NCBI GenBank assembly: GCA_003602605.1
Contig: QQRW01000048.1
Coordinates: 15,679-55,336, forward strand
Source of the DNA: Candidatus Poseidoniales archaeon
GTDB taxonomy: Archaea; Thermoplasmatota; Poseidoniia; Poseidoniales; Poseidoniaceae
Direction of reading: 5' to 3'
DNA: 39,658 nt
Part shown: piece after piece, positions 24,908-33,546 of the stretch
Numbering within the stretch: position 1 is the first letter of the stretch
Layout of the letters: every line of letters begins with the position of its first letter
The notes under the pieces: model-generated
What the model saw: only the letters and a program-made list of their open reading frames with translations
What the model was told of the DNA's origin: nothing
Database searches by the model: none
Position numbers and translations under genes: made by a program

Positions 24908-25987
24908 TTACCAGAACTGATACCACGGTGAACTTTCACCGCTAAACGAGGCACTGTTAAGGGAAACCGTATAGTTCGGAGTGCTTCCTGCACTTCCACC
25001 GGTCTCAACTGCATCGATTTTGTCGATGACATCTTGGCCTTCAATGACCTTTCCAAAGACGGTGTGAACGCCGTCAAGGTGCGAAGGCGAGGAGCCCGGG
25101 GATACGATGAAGAATTGAGATCCACCCGTGTGTGGCGCACTTGTTTTGGCCATCGAAAGCGCGTACGGTTCGTGGATGTAGCCGTTGTCTGCTTCATCGG
25201 GCAAGGTCCATTCCGAGATTCCGCAATCAGAGGAGGATGCAGAGGCTTGTCCGTTACAATAACCGGACCAAACTACAGCGTGGCCACCTGTTCCATCTGA
25301 ATTGGTGAAGTCACCTCCCTGAAGCATGAAACCAGCAATAATTCGGTGATAAATGGTATCGTCATAGTGGCCATCACTTACGAGTTGCTTGAAATTTTCA
25401 ACGTGATATGGAGCTGCATCTGGGTAAAGTTCAATGGTGACTTCACCGGTCTCTTGAACGCCGTTTGGATTGGTCCATGACATCTCAAAAATAACTTCAT
25501 CTCCGGCAGTAGAAGGGTTCGCAAGGAATCCTGCGCCAGCGAGAAGAAGAAGGAGACCTGCGCCGAATGCAAGGATTCCAGCGAATGTGGGCGTACCGTC
25601 GTTCAGCAACCTCGGCATTGTGCTTTGGCTGATTCCTTTTTCCTGCATTTCATTCAATAAATTGTTGTACGAGGAATTGGATTTCTTATCTTTAGGATTC
25701 ATCTTAACCGAATCACGCAGAAGTGAAGCCGCTTTGCGATATTCGGATTTTGAATTCTCTCGCTGAGCGATTTGGCGTGTGGCCTCACCCGCAAGACGGA
25801 GTGTCGTGGGATATGTTCCACTTGGGTCGACTTCTCGAAGAGCCAAAAGCGCTCCTTCAGCCTTACCTTGAGTGATGGATTTTTCTGCTTTAGCCCATGC
25901 CTTCTTACGAGCTTCTTCAGAATCGAAAGGACTGTTCTTGTCCACGATGTCTGTTTTCGATGCAGCCTTGTTCCGTTTGTCCGCCAT
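24908..25987 (-). CDS. Membrane-anchored cyclophilin-type peptidyl-prolyl isomerase
   Basis: 359 aa from the ATG at 25987, preferred because the 41-residue extension upstream looks non-coding and the protein then begins MADKRNKAA. Residues 20-115 are helical and TPR-like (KAWAKAEKSITQGKAEGALL, YRKAASLLRDSVKMNPKD). A membrane helix spans about 134-155. The cyclophilin domain occupies about 165-359, with the hallmark YHRIIAGFMLQGGDF (213-227; the Arg is catalytic), then GGSQFFIV and VFGKVIEGQDV. Topology implies an outside isomerase helping exported proteins fold, with a cytosolic helical domain. One Cys pair (WSGYC, SSDCG) may form a disulfide outside. It is divergent from korA. Confidence 0.9.
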   Translation of the reverse strand: MADKRNKAASKTDIVDKNSPFDSEEARKKAWAKAEKSITQGKAEGALLALREVDPSGTYPTTLRLAGEATRQIAQRENSKSEYRKAASLLRDSVKMNPKDKKSNSSYNNLLNEMQEKGISQSTMPRLLNDGTPTFAGILAFGAGLLLLLAGAGFLANPSTAGDEVIFEMSWTNPNGVQETGEVTIELYPDAAPYHVENFKQLVSDGHYDDTIYHRIIAGFMLQGGDFTNSDGTGGHAVVWSGYCNGQASASSSDCGISEWTLPDEADNGYIHEPYALSMAKTSAPHTGGSQFFIVSPGSSPSHLDGVHTVFGKVIEGQDVIDKIDAVETGGSAGSTPNYTVSLNSASFSGESSPWYQFW

Positions 25988-26163
25988 GAAGTCGCCAGTA
26001 TGGCAGAGGTTTTGAGCGTCGCGTAAAAAAGCGGTTTCAGAGAATATGCTTTTCTCGGTTTTGGCGGAGATGCGCATCAACATGTTCAAAGAGTGAATGC
26101 CAAACCCCACAATAAGAGAGGCCAGTGATTCATCACCGAACTACTCTCAGGGGAAAACACACA

Positions 26164-27951
26164 ATGGAAACCATTGCAAACGACTTCACCATCAACATCG
26201 CCACTGCCAACGGAACAGGTTCGCAATCTGCAAACCTCATTCTTCTCCAATCCCTCTTTGAAATGGGAGTTCCAGTAAGCGGCAAAAACATGTTCCCTTC
26301 AAACATATCTGGGCTACCTACATGGTACATTGTCCGACTTTCAGATAAGGGATATCAAGCCCCTGGCAATCGAACCCACATCCAAGTACTGCTTAACCCG
26401 GCAACTTGGGACGAAGATTTGGCGAGCCTCGAGCCGGGTTCCGTCGTCATTTGGAACGAGAATGCAAAAAAGGAAATGAACAGGGATGATGTTATTTCAT
26501 ATCCTGTGCCTATGTCCGCACTCGCTCGCAAAATCAATCCTAAAATTGCAAAGTTAGTGACCAACATCATCTATGTTGGCGTACTCGCCGAACTCCTTGG
26601 AATCGACCAGGAAGAACTTGAAGCTGCAGTTGCGAAACAATTCAAGGGCAAGGCTACTGCGATCGAACTGAACATCACAGCTCTCGGACTGGGCCGTGAT
26701 TATTTCAAAGAAAACCTCACCAAGAGTGACTCGTATGTAGTCGAAAAGCGAGTCATCGAAAAACCACAATTCTTCATTGAAGGAAATGAAGCTGCTGCTC
26801 TTGGATGTATCTTTGGCGGCGTTCAAATGCTCGCTTGGTACCCTATTACTCCTTCGTCTTCTCTCGCAGAGGGCATTATCAACTACATCCCACAATTACG
26901 TACTGATGATGATGGAAACGCCACATGTGCAGTCATCCAAGCCGAAGACGAGCTTGCTGCTGCGGGTATGGTTCTCGGCGCAGGCTGGGCCGGCGGCCGT
27001 GGAATGACCGCAACATCAGGCCCTGGTATTTCGCTCATGCAGGAATTTATTGGATTGGGATACTTCGCTGAAATCCCTTCAGTATTTTGGGACGTCAACC
27101 GTGTAGGCCCCTCAACTGGACTTCCTACGCGAACACAACAATCTGACATCACACTGTTGTACGAAGGCAGCCATGGCGACACACAACACATCGTCCTCAT
27201 CCCAGGAACCGTCGAAGAGTGTTTCGAATTCGGTTGGAGAGCATTCGACTATTCAGAACGCTATCAAACACCTGTCTTTGGATTGAGTGACCTGGACTTG
27301 GGAATGAACCGCTGGGCTTGTGAAGGGTTTGAATACCCTGACCAAGCCATGGACCGTGGGAAAGTAGTTCGTGAACGTGATATCTTTGAAGCGTTCGAAG
27401 AGTTCGGTCGCTACCTCGATGTGGACGGCGATGGCATCCCTTACCGCACACTACCTGGCTCCGGCATGGACCCTATTCTCTACCGTGGAACTGGGCACAA
27501 TCCGAAGGGTGTTTACTCTGAAAAGCCGGATGATTACTTTGAACTCATGCAACGCCTCAAGCGTAAAATCGACGGGGCACGCGACGATCTACCTGCTCCG
27601 ATTCTACGCGAAGAAGAAGAATGCGAAATTGGAATCATTTACTTAGGGAGCATGGAAAACACCATCCAAGAAATCGACGATATCCTTGAAGCCACTGGAA
27701 TCAAAGTGAGCCAGTGTCGAGTTCGAGCGCTTCCGTTGCACAGCGGCGTGGAAGAGTTCATTCGACGGCACGAGACAACGATTGTTCTCGAAATCAACCG
27801 CGATGGACAAATGTATGGTATTTTGCGAAAAGAATTGCCAAACGACCTCATCACAAAAGTTCGCTCTGTAGCGTACAGCGACGGCGTACCTCCACGTGCA
27901 GGAATCTATGCGAAACTTATTCTTGAAACCTTGAAGGAGGGAGACAATTGA
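26164..27951 (+). CDS. korA: 2-oxoacid:ferredoxin oxidoreductase, fused gamma-alpha subunit
   Basis: 595 aa. The N-terminal part (about 1-195) is the gamma domain (FTINIATANGTGSQSANLIL, then GVPVSGKN), fused to the pyrimidine-binding alpha domain (GNEAAALGCIFGGVQMLAWY, ATSGPGISLMQEFIGLGYFA, VNRVGPSTGLPTRTQQSD) and a C-terminal transketolase-like domain. Two-subunit enzymes of this kind oxidise 2-oxoglutarate or pyruvate to the acyl-CoA with ferredoxin as electron acceptor; the KorA-type signature favours 2-oxoglutarate but does not prove it. I chose the ATG at 26164 (METIANDFT); an earlier in-frame ATG adds 13 unlikely residues. It overlaps korB by TTGA. With aconitase nearby it supports a TCA-cycle role. 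Confidence 0.95.
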   Translation: METIANDFTINIATANGTGSQSANLILLQSLFEMGVPVSGKNMFPSNISGLPTWYIVRLSDKGYQAPGNRTHIQVLLNPATWDEDLASLEPGSVVIWNENAKKEMNRDDVISYPVPMSALARKINPKIAKLVTNIIYVGVLAELLGIDQEELEAAVAKQFKGKATAIELNITALGLGRDYFKENLTKSDSYVVEKRVIEKPQFFIEGNEAAALGCIFGGVQMLAWYPITPSSSLAEGIINYIPQLRTDDDGNATCAVIQAEDELAAAGMVLGAGWAGGRGMTATSGPGISLMQEFIGLGYFAEIPSVFWDVNRVGPSTGLPTRTQQSDITLLYEGSHGDTQHIVLIPGTVEECFEFGWRAFDYSERYQTPVFGLSDLDLGMNRWACEGFEYPDQAMDRGKVVRERDIFEAFEEFGRYLDVDGDGIPYRTLPGSGMDPILYRGTGHNPKGVYSEKPDDYFELMQRLKRKIDGARDDLPAPILREEEECEIGIIYLGSMENTIQEIDDILEATGIKVSQCRVRALPLHSGVEEFIRRHETTIVLEINRDGQMYGILRKELPNDLITKVRSVAYSDGVPPRAGIYAKLILETLKEGDN

Positions 27952-29003
27952 GCGACAAACCAGCACGACCAGCACGCGCAATTAAACTGAATGTTTTGAA
28001 TGAACCAAAGGACAGTTACACAGGCGGAAAATCTTCGCTGTGCCCAGGCTGCGGACACGACCAAATTTCCAATGTCATTATCTCGGCAGCATGGGAAAAC
28101 GGAATTGAACCACACCGTGTGGCTAAGATGTCTGGAATTGGTTGCTCTTCGAAAACACCAGCATACTATCTCGGTCAGTCGCATGGATTCAACACCGTTC
28201 ACGGCCGTATGCCATCCGTAACAACTGGTGCTTATGCCATCAACAAGGACCTGTTGTACATCGGTGTATCCGGTGATGGCGATTCAGCTTCAATCGGTAT
28301 TGGACAACTTATTCACGCCATCCGAAGGAACATGGACATGGTCTACATTGTCGAAAACAACGGTGTTTACGGCCTAACTAAGGGGCAGTACTCGGCTACC
28401 GCCGACATTGGTTCGAAGAAGAAGAAAGGTGAACCAAACAAGACCCAGCCAATTGACTTGTGCGCACTTGCAATCAATCTAGGATGTACTTTCGTTGCCC
28501 GTTCGTTCTCTGGCTCAAAGAAGCAACTCGGTTCGCTCCTCAAAGCAGCAATGTCTCACAAAGGCTTCGCTCTTATCGATGTCATCAGCCCCTGTGTTAC
28601 GTTCAACAACAACGATGAATCAATGCGTTCATATGGATATGTTAAGGAAAACGAAATCACATTGCACATGACCGATTATATCCCTCACTTCAATCCGGTT
28701 GAAGAGATTGAAGTCCCTGAAGGACACTTTAGAGACATCGAACTGCATGACGGATCAACAATCCGTCTCGAGACGATTTCCGCAGAGCACGACCCAGGAA
28801 ACGCAGTGGCCGCACTTACTGCACTTCACGAAGCTGAATCGAATCTAAAGCACGTCACTGGGTTGTTGTATTTTGATAACACCAAACCTTCACTGGCCGA
28901 AGACATGGGCCTCGTAGACATCCCTCTGGTCGATGTTCCGAATGAGGAGCTTCGACCGAACAGAGAAACTCTCGAAAAAATCAACGCCGCACTTCACAGT
29001 TGA
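27948..29003 (+). CDS. korB: 2-oxoacid:ferredoxin oxidoreductase, beta subunit
   Basis: 351 aa. It binds thiamine diphosphate and an iron-sulfur cluster. CPGCGHDQI (about 28-36) and GIGCSS (about 62-67) supply cluster cysteines. The diphosphate/Mg motif is GDGDSASIGIGQ followed by VENNGVYGLTKGQYSAT. The C-terminal region includes another Cys (SPCVTFNN), as expected for KorB-like beta subunits. The start is TTG at 27948, preceded by GGAGGG about 6 bases upstream, and it overlaps the korA stop (TTGA), so translation is coupled. Electron output goes to ferredoxin. No separate delta (ferredoxin-like) subunit is seen, consistent with the two-subunit type. Confidence 0.95.
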   Translation: MSDKPARPARAIKLNVLNEPKDSYTGGKSSLCPGCGHDQISNVIISAAWENGIEPHRVAKMSGIGCSSKTPAYYLGQSHGFNTVHGRMPSVTTGAYAINKDLLYIGVSGDGDSASIGIGQLIHAIRRNMDMVYIVENNGVYGLTKGQYSATADIGSKKKKGEPNKTQPIDLCALAINLGCTFVARSFSGSKKQLGSLLKAAMSHKGFALIDVISPCVTFNNNDESMRSYGYVKENEITLHMTDYIPHFNPVEEIEVPEGHFRDIELHDGSTIRLETISAEHDPGNAVAALTALHEAESNLKHVTGLLYFDNTKPSLAEDMGLVDIPLVDVPNEELRPNRETLEKINAALHS

Positions 29004-29027
29004 TTTCTTGTGAAGTGTTAAGGTGAG

Positions 29028-30098
29028 ATGATGACAATTGTACCGATAATCACAACGGTTGCTGTTGTCGGTGGGTTGAGTTACTACATCTTCCGCTCTC
29101 GAAAGAAGAAAAACATGTTGCTGAGTGCGGCTGCCCGAAGAGAGAAACACGCACCAAAAGAATCTCTGGCGCCGCGACGTATCAACTCGAAAGGCAAAGC
29201 GATCGAAGACGCTCAAGACGAACAATCAACAGAGAGATTGAGTGAGAGTCGTACAGTCGAGGAGCACGATTCGATAGAGAGTACGAACACAGAATCCTCA
29301 GAAGAAGACGCTCTTCCTATCTCCAATGAAAAGAACGCCATTACTGAATTGAGTGATTCAAGTCGCCAAATAGACGAACTGTCAAAAAAAGAACGAAAAG
29401 CATACGATAAAAGAGACCAAGAGCGAGACGAAAATCTGATGTCGTTGAGACTTTTGGTTGAAGACTTGTTTGATGATATTACAGCAAGTATCAAAACTGC
29501 GGAAGACACTGAAGAAACTGCGGAAAACGAAGTTAACGATGACGAATTTACGGACTCAACCATCGAACTTCGAACCACGTGGATTGAACAGAACGAGGAG
29601 CCTTTGAACCAACATGCTGCGTTGGTGGAAGCCGAAGAAATTGGTAGTGGAATCCAAGTCTTAGATTCGTCTTCTAGAATGAACGATGATATCGATGAAC
29701 GGCTTCTCCGTGAAGGTGGAAAGACTGGTGAGGTTCAGGTCTCACTGGCTTGGGACGATTACAATGATTTGGATTTACACATTTTCTGTCCTTCCGGTGA
29801 ACGAATTTATTTCAACAACAAAACAAGTGAATGTGGCGGAGAACTCGACGTTGACATGAATGTTCGACCGACGAGTAAGAACGCTGTTGAAAATGTAGTT
29901 TGGATTAAAGATGCGCCTATTGGGAAATACAAGGTTGGTGTACATTTTTACAAGCACCACAAGAAAGAGGATACGACCGATACATGTTTGTTTAGGGCGA
30001 GAATCACGATTCATGGGGCAGTTCGAGACTATTCAGGGCAAATCACTCACGGTCAAGCCATGCAGATGGTAACCAGTTTTACCTTGAAAGAGGCGTGA
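29028..30098 (+). CDS. Membrane protein with C-terminal DUF2135/YfaP-like beta domain
   Basis: 356 aa. A single N-terminal membrane helix (about 3-21) is followed by a basic RSRKKKN, so the bulk is probably cytosolic. Residues 30-235 are highly charged (Glu/Asp/Ser/Lys) and probably disordered or coiled. The last 120 residues form a beta domain beginning GEVQVSLAWDDYNDLDLHIF, with WIKDAPIGKYKVGVHFY, closely resembling DUF2135/YfaP-type domains, whose function is unclear. The AWDDYNDLDLH acidic cluster suggests metal binding. The ATG pair at 29028/29031 follows AGGTGAG. It lies 24 bases after korB. The gene converges on a glutaredoxin gene with a 7-base gap. Confidence 0.7.
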   Translation: MMTIVPIITTVAVVGGLSYYIFRSRKKKNMLLSAAARREKHAPKESLAPRRINSKGKAIEDAQDEQSTERLSESRTVEEHDSIESTNTESSEEDALPISNEKNAITELSDSSRQIDELSKKERKAYDKRDQERDENLMSLRLLVEDLFDDITASIKTAEDTEETAENEVNDDEFTDSTIELRTTWIEQNEEPLNQHAALVEAEEIGSGIQVLDSSSRMNDDIDERLLREGGKTGEVQVSLAWDDYNDLDLHIFCPSGERIYFNNKTSECGGELDVDMNVRPTSKNAVENVVWIKDAPIGKYKVGVHFYKHHKKEDTTDTCLFRARITIHGAVRDYSGQITHGQAMQMVTSFTLKEA

Positions 30099-30105
30099 TT
30101 CCAAC

Positions 30106-30426
30106 TCAATAGATTCTGCCCGTTAAACGGCGCATGATACGAGTGAAGAAGGAGACATTCGGACGTTCAGTCAAGCCTAAGCGCCAATCAAGTTCATCCG
30201 CTTTATCAAACTTAAGAAGCTCTTCAAACCCTCCAATCCATTCATCGTCAATGAAGATTTGTGGAATCGTTTTACTTCCATTGGTACGAACACGAAATTC
30301 TAAGTCGGTACGCCTTGAGGAACCCAGACGGATTTCATCGTATGCGACACCTTTCGAATCGAGTAGCCGCTTTGCATTTACGCATGCGCCACAGCCTCTG
30401 TTCGTGTACAATTCGACTTTGGCCAT
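30106..30426 (-). CDS. Glutaredoxin-like thiol oxidoreductase
   Basis: 106 aa, cytosolic. A thioredoxin fold with redox site CGAC (Cys12, Cys15), the cis-Pro in TIPQIFIDD, and the glutathione-site-like GGFEELLKF. The site differs from the usual CPYC. The last 25 residues are basic and extend past the usual 80-85-residue core. It reduces disulfides with a small-molecule or protein thiol donor. The tRNA-Gln gene lies 54 bases upstream on the same strand. Confidence 0.9.
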   Translation of the reverse strand: MAKVELYTNRGCGACVNAKRLLDSKGVAYDEIRLGSSRRTDLEFRVRTNGSKTIPQIFIDDEWIGGFEELLKFDKADELDWRLGLTERPNVSFFTRIMRRLTGRIY

Positions 30427-30479
30427 GAATATCGGTAATCACAGAGTGTTTCAAAACCTTTGATTCTTTGAGGCGGTGG

Positions 30480-30552
30480 TAGTCCCTCTCGGATTTGAAC
30501 CGAGGTCGGAGGAACCAGAATCCTCCATGATGGACCGCTACACTAAGGGACT
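30480..30552 (-). tRNA. tRNA-Gln (CTG anticodon)
   Basis: A 73-base cloverleaf on the minus strand. Acceptor stem AGTCCCT/AGGGACT, discriminator A, anticodon stem GAGGA/TCCTC, loop TTCTGGT with anticodon CTG, and T arm CTCGG/CCGAG with TTCAAAT. Bases 30477-30479 encode CCA directly after the discriminator. The acceptor sequence matches archaeal tRNA-Gln. Confidence 0.92.
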
Positions 30553-30655
30553 GTTCGTCTGTGCCAAGAACCATTCCTTCTTCAATTGAGCGGTGCTGCC
30601 AGGTAAAAAAAACGAGTGAAAGTTGCAATCGCTTCAATGAAAATGTTCACTGGTC

Positions 30656-30850
30656 TCAGAGAGTAACGAATCGGAAGAGAACTTTCGATACGGCGCTTAG
30701 CATGAGGACAATCATGAAAGAACCCAAAGCCCAACGGGCCCATGGTCGTTCATTCTTTTCAGGCGGCCACGGGTCGATGCCAAGAGCTTCAGCCTCGCGA
30801 ACGAGTGCAGCGAGTTCTTGCAACTCCTCTTCCATAGATTGTGCTGCCAT
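30656..30850 (-). CDS. Small single-pass membrane protein, 64 aa
   Basis: No family is recognised. A helical, acidic N-terminal half (MEEELQELAALVREAEALGI) is followed by WPPEKNERPWARW and one C-terminal membrane helix (about 42-58). It is tail-anchored with its soluble part probably in the cytosol. The ATG at 30850 has no obvious ribosome-binding site. It lies between the tRNA-Gln gene and the divergent Nudix fusion gene. Confidence 0.55.
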   Translation of the reverse strand: MAAQSMEEELQELAALVREAEALGIDPWPPEKNERPWARWALGSFMIVLMLSAVSKVLFRFVTL

Positions 30851-30941
30851 GCATTAACGCACCCGTAGGACCTACATGAGATTCACGCATTATCATCTCG
30901 ACGAAACAAAGACTTGAAGCCAATGGAGTAGAGCGAAATGC

Positions 30942-32459
30942 ATGAGTGAAGTACCTGAAGGCGTGTCATTCCAAGATATGGAACGTAAAGCACCCCGTCC
31001 TACTGCTACGATGACTATGACCCGGGACGGGCCAAATGGTGTCGAAGTTCTTCTCGGACTGCGCTCAGAAACCATGGTTGCCTTCCCCGGTTACTGGGCA
31101 TTCCCCGGCGGCGGGTTGTCGCGTGTAGACGCTGCTGCTGTAGAACAATTGGAAGGTTTCGACATCGACGAATCAAAAGCCGTTGCATGTATTCTTCGTG
31201 AAATGAGTGAAGAATTAGGATTAGCTCCTTCAAAGCAAGGTCTTGTTCAATTGCCTCTCGAAGCACGCAAAGAAATCATTGCCGACAAGAGCAGATATTT
31301 ATCTCTCGCACTCGAAGGGAAATTCCCCTATGAAACGTCTGCGATTCGAGTTCTAAGCCACAGAATCACCCCGCCTTTTGGGCCAATTCAATTTGACAAT
31401 GCGTTCATGCATGTTCACGCTGGTGCGATTGAAAATGTACCTGAAATTGACCTTGATCCGCAAACTGAGTTCACCGAGATAATGTGGGCGACACCCGTCG
31501 AGATACTCAGAAGGTGGGCAAACTACGAAATCAAGGTCGCGCCCCCAGTTGTCACCTTGATGATGGAAATCGAACGTACTCTTGAACGAAAAAACCGTGA
31601 CATTGGTCTTGCCGCTCACGACATCAGTGAACGATTACCTGCCCGTCAATCTATTCTGTTTGCATATGGAGTCGAAGTCGTGCCTGTGAAGACGGCCACG
31701 TTACCTCCTGCCGATCATACAAACTGTTACCTTGTCGGAGACCCAGAGGGCGAATTCATACTCGTCGATCCTGCATCACATCTACGAGAAGGCATGGAAG
31801 AGATGGCACAGGCTGTAGACCGGCACAAAGGTGAACTCATAGCAATGATGTTCACCCATTCCCATGGCGACCATGTAGGCGACATAGGGTTGCTAAGAGA
31901 AGCATTTGATGTTCCCATTTGGGGAAGTGAATACACTGCTCAAACCGTCAAATGTGATCGGATTCTAGAAGACGGAGAGATACTTGAACTCGGCAACCAA
32001 TCATGGGAGGTTCTCATTACACCCGGACATCACCCCGGCCACATTTGTCTCTTCAGTCAGGCAGGATTGATTGCGGGAGACATGGTCGCTGGAATTGGGA
32101 CAATACTGATTCCACCCCACACTGGAGACATGAATGTATATCTCGAACAACTTGAACGACTCAAGAACTTAGATCCCCACCTCCTGTTCCCGAGTCACGG
32201 ACCCGTAATTGCGTTGCCTAAACAGAAATTCGACCATTACATACGCCACAGAATGGCTCGGCATCAGGCTGTTTATGATGCAGTGGAATCGGGAATACAG
32301 ACCCTATCCGAGATATCGAAGCACGCATATGCTGACACACCAAACGCCCATCCAGGATTAGCGATGGACCAGACGCTTTCACATTTGCTTTCACACCAAC
32401 GGGCCGGTATATTGTCTGAAAAATCCTCGCAGTGGTCCGTGGTAAAGACCAAAGTTTAG
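30942..32459 (+). CDS. Nudix hydrolase fused to metallo-beta-lactamase-fold hydrolase
   Basis: 505 aa, cytosolic, two domains. Residues 15-205 are a Nudix domain: FPGGGL (54-59) and REMSEELGL (86-94), with about 20 extra residues inside the Nudix box, as in NUDT19-type enzymes. Residues 240-470 are a metallo-beta-lactamase domain with HSHGDH (306-311), PGHHPGH, AGDMVAG and PSHGP, which supply the two-metal site, closest in layout to LACTB2/glyoxalase II-like proteins. A helical C-terminus follows. Nudix domains cleave nucleoside diphosphate-X bonds (coenzyme A or nucleotide derivatives); LACTB2-type domains hydrolyse thioesters or RNA. The fusion suggests linked steps on one substrate, perhaps an acyl-CoA. 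The VAT1-like gene follows 24 bases on. Confidence 0.87.
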   Translation: MSEVPEGVSFQDMERKAPRPTATMTMTRDGPNGVEVLLGLRSETMVAFPGYWAFPGGGLSRVDAAAVEQLEGFDIDESKAVACILREMSEELGLAPSKQGLVQLPLEARKEIIADKSRYLSLALEGKFPYETSAIRVLSHRITPPFGPIQFDNAFMHVHAGAIENVPEIDLDPQTEFTEIMWATPVEILRRWANYEIKVAPPVVTLMMEIERTLERKNRDIGLAAHDISERLPARQSILFAYGVEVVPVKTATLPPADHTNCYLVGDPEGEFILVDPASHLREGMEEMAQAVDRHKGELIAMMFTHSHGDHVGDIGLLREAFDVPIWGSEYTAQTVKCDRILEDGEILELGNQSWEVLITPGHHPGHICLFSQAGLIAGDMVAGIGTILIPPHTGDMNVYLEQLERLKNLDPHLLFPSHGPVIALPKQKFDHYIRHRMARHQAVYDAVESGIQTLSEISKHAYADTPNAHPGLAMDQTLSHLLSHQRAGILSEKSSQWSVVKTKV

Positions 32460-32483
32460 AACACCTGAGTACGACGCCGACAT

Positions 32484-33503
32484 ATGGCTCGTAGAGTTGA
32501 ATTTACCAAGGCAGGTTCTCCAAGCACCATCCGAGTAACTGAAATGCCGATGCCAGAACCAAAACAAGGTCAAGTGCGGGTGAAAGTGGCCTTTGCTGGA
32601 ATCAACTTTGCAGACCTACTAATGCGACTCGGTTTCTACCAACCTCGCCCTCCATATCCATTTACACCAGGATATGAGGTCAGTGGAGTGATCGATGCTC
32701 TGGGTGACGATGAATCACAGTTTACCATTGGACAGCGTGTTGTCGCAGCGATGTCCACTGGTGGACAGTCAAGTCATGTCGTAGTTGATGCCCAACGAGT
32801 CTTACCGTTGCCGGAAGAGATCTCTTTAGAGACTGCAGCCGCAATGCCTGTAACATATCTCACAGCACATCACATGCTGCATCACCTCGGTCATCTTGAT
32901 GAAAACGAATCCGTACTCATCCACGGAGGTGCCGGAGGGGTAGGAACCGCAGCGTTGCAATTGTGCCAGTGGGCTGGAGTGAGTAAAGTGTGGGCAACTG
33001 CTTCAGGCTCAAAATCAGAAATCATCGAATCGTATGGTGGAAGAGCCATCGATCGACACAACCAAGATTTCGTATCAATCATCAAAAAAGAAACTGACAA
33101 TCAAGGCGTAGACCATATTCTTGACCCCATTGGAGGAGACAATCTTACTCGTTCTCTTTCGGTTCTAAAGGAAGGTGGCCGCCTCTACACATACGGTATG
33201 TCTGCTGTAGCACCAACCTCAAAACGTTCAATGCTTCGTTCGTTTTTGGCATGGAGAAAAACCCCGGCATTTGATCCGCTCAGACTCATGACACGTAACA
33301 GAGGAGTTTTTGGAGTCCACATGGGTACTTGGAAGAATGAAGCTGTCATGTTGAGACAATTGCAACGAATCATGGAAGGGGTTCTCGAAGGATCACTCAA
33401 ACCCGTTATCGATTCGATCTATGATGTCGAAGACGTAGCAAAGGCCCATCAGTACCTGCACGATGGAAAAAACATCGGTAAAGTCCTACTACGGTTTGAG
33501 TGA
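32484..33503 (+). CDS. NADPH quinone oxidoreductase-like MDR enzyme (VAT1-like)
   Basis: 339 aa, cytosolic. A GroES-like N-terminal domain with GINFADLLMRLGFYQ and TPGYEVSGV, then a Rossmann domain with HGGAGGVGTAALQL (about 151-164) binding NADPH, and DPIGGDN. No zinc-ligand cysteines are present, which sets it with the quinone oxidoreductase branch of the medium-chain dehydrogenases; the N-terminal motif is closest to VAT1. The C-terminus (VEDVAKAHQYLHDGKNIGKV) is standard for the family. It probably reduces quinones or enones. It shares a strand and a short gap with the Nudix fusion gene and is likely in the same operon. Confidence 0.9.
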   Translation: MARRVEFTKAGSPSTIRVTEMPMPEPKQGQVRVKVAFAGINFADLLMRLGFYQPRPPYPFTPGYEVSGVIDALGDDESQFTIGQRVVAAMSTGGQSSHVVVDAQRVLPLPEEISLETAAAMPVTYLTAHHMLHHLGHLDENESVLIHGGAGGVGTAALQLCQWAGVSKVWATASGSKSEIIESYGGRAIDRHNQDFVSIIKKETDNQGVDHILDPIGGDNLTRSLSVLKEGGRLYTYGMSAVAPTSKRSMLRSFLAWRKTPAFDPLRLMTRNRGVFGVHMGTWKNEAVMLRQLQRIMEGVLEGSLKPVIDSIYDVEDVAKAHQYLHDGKNIGKVLLRFE

Positions 33504-33546
33504 GTATTGAAGAAGCGTCGATGGCAGGTTGGTTTGAGGCGGGCGA

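Noticed and set aside
26125-26163. An upstream ATG extending korA by 13 codons
   Set aside because: The extension has no match to the family start, and the ATG at 26164 begins directly at the conserved gamma domain.
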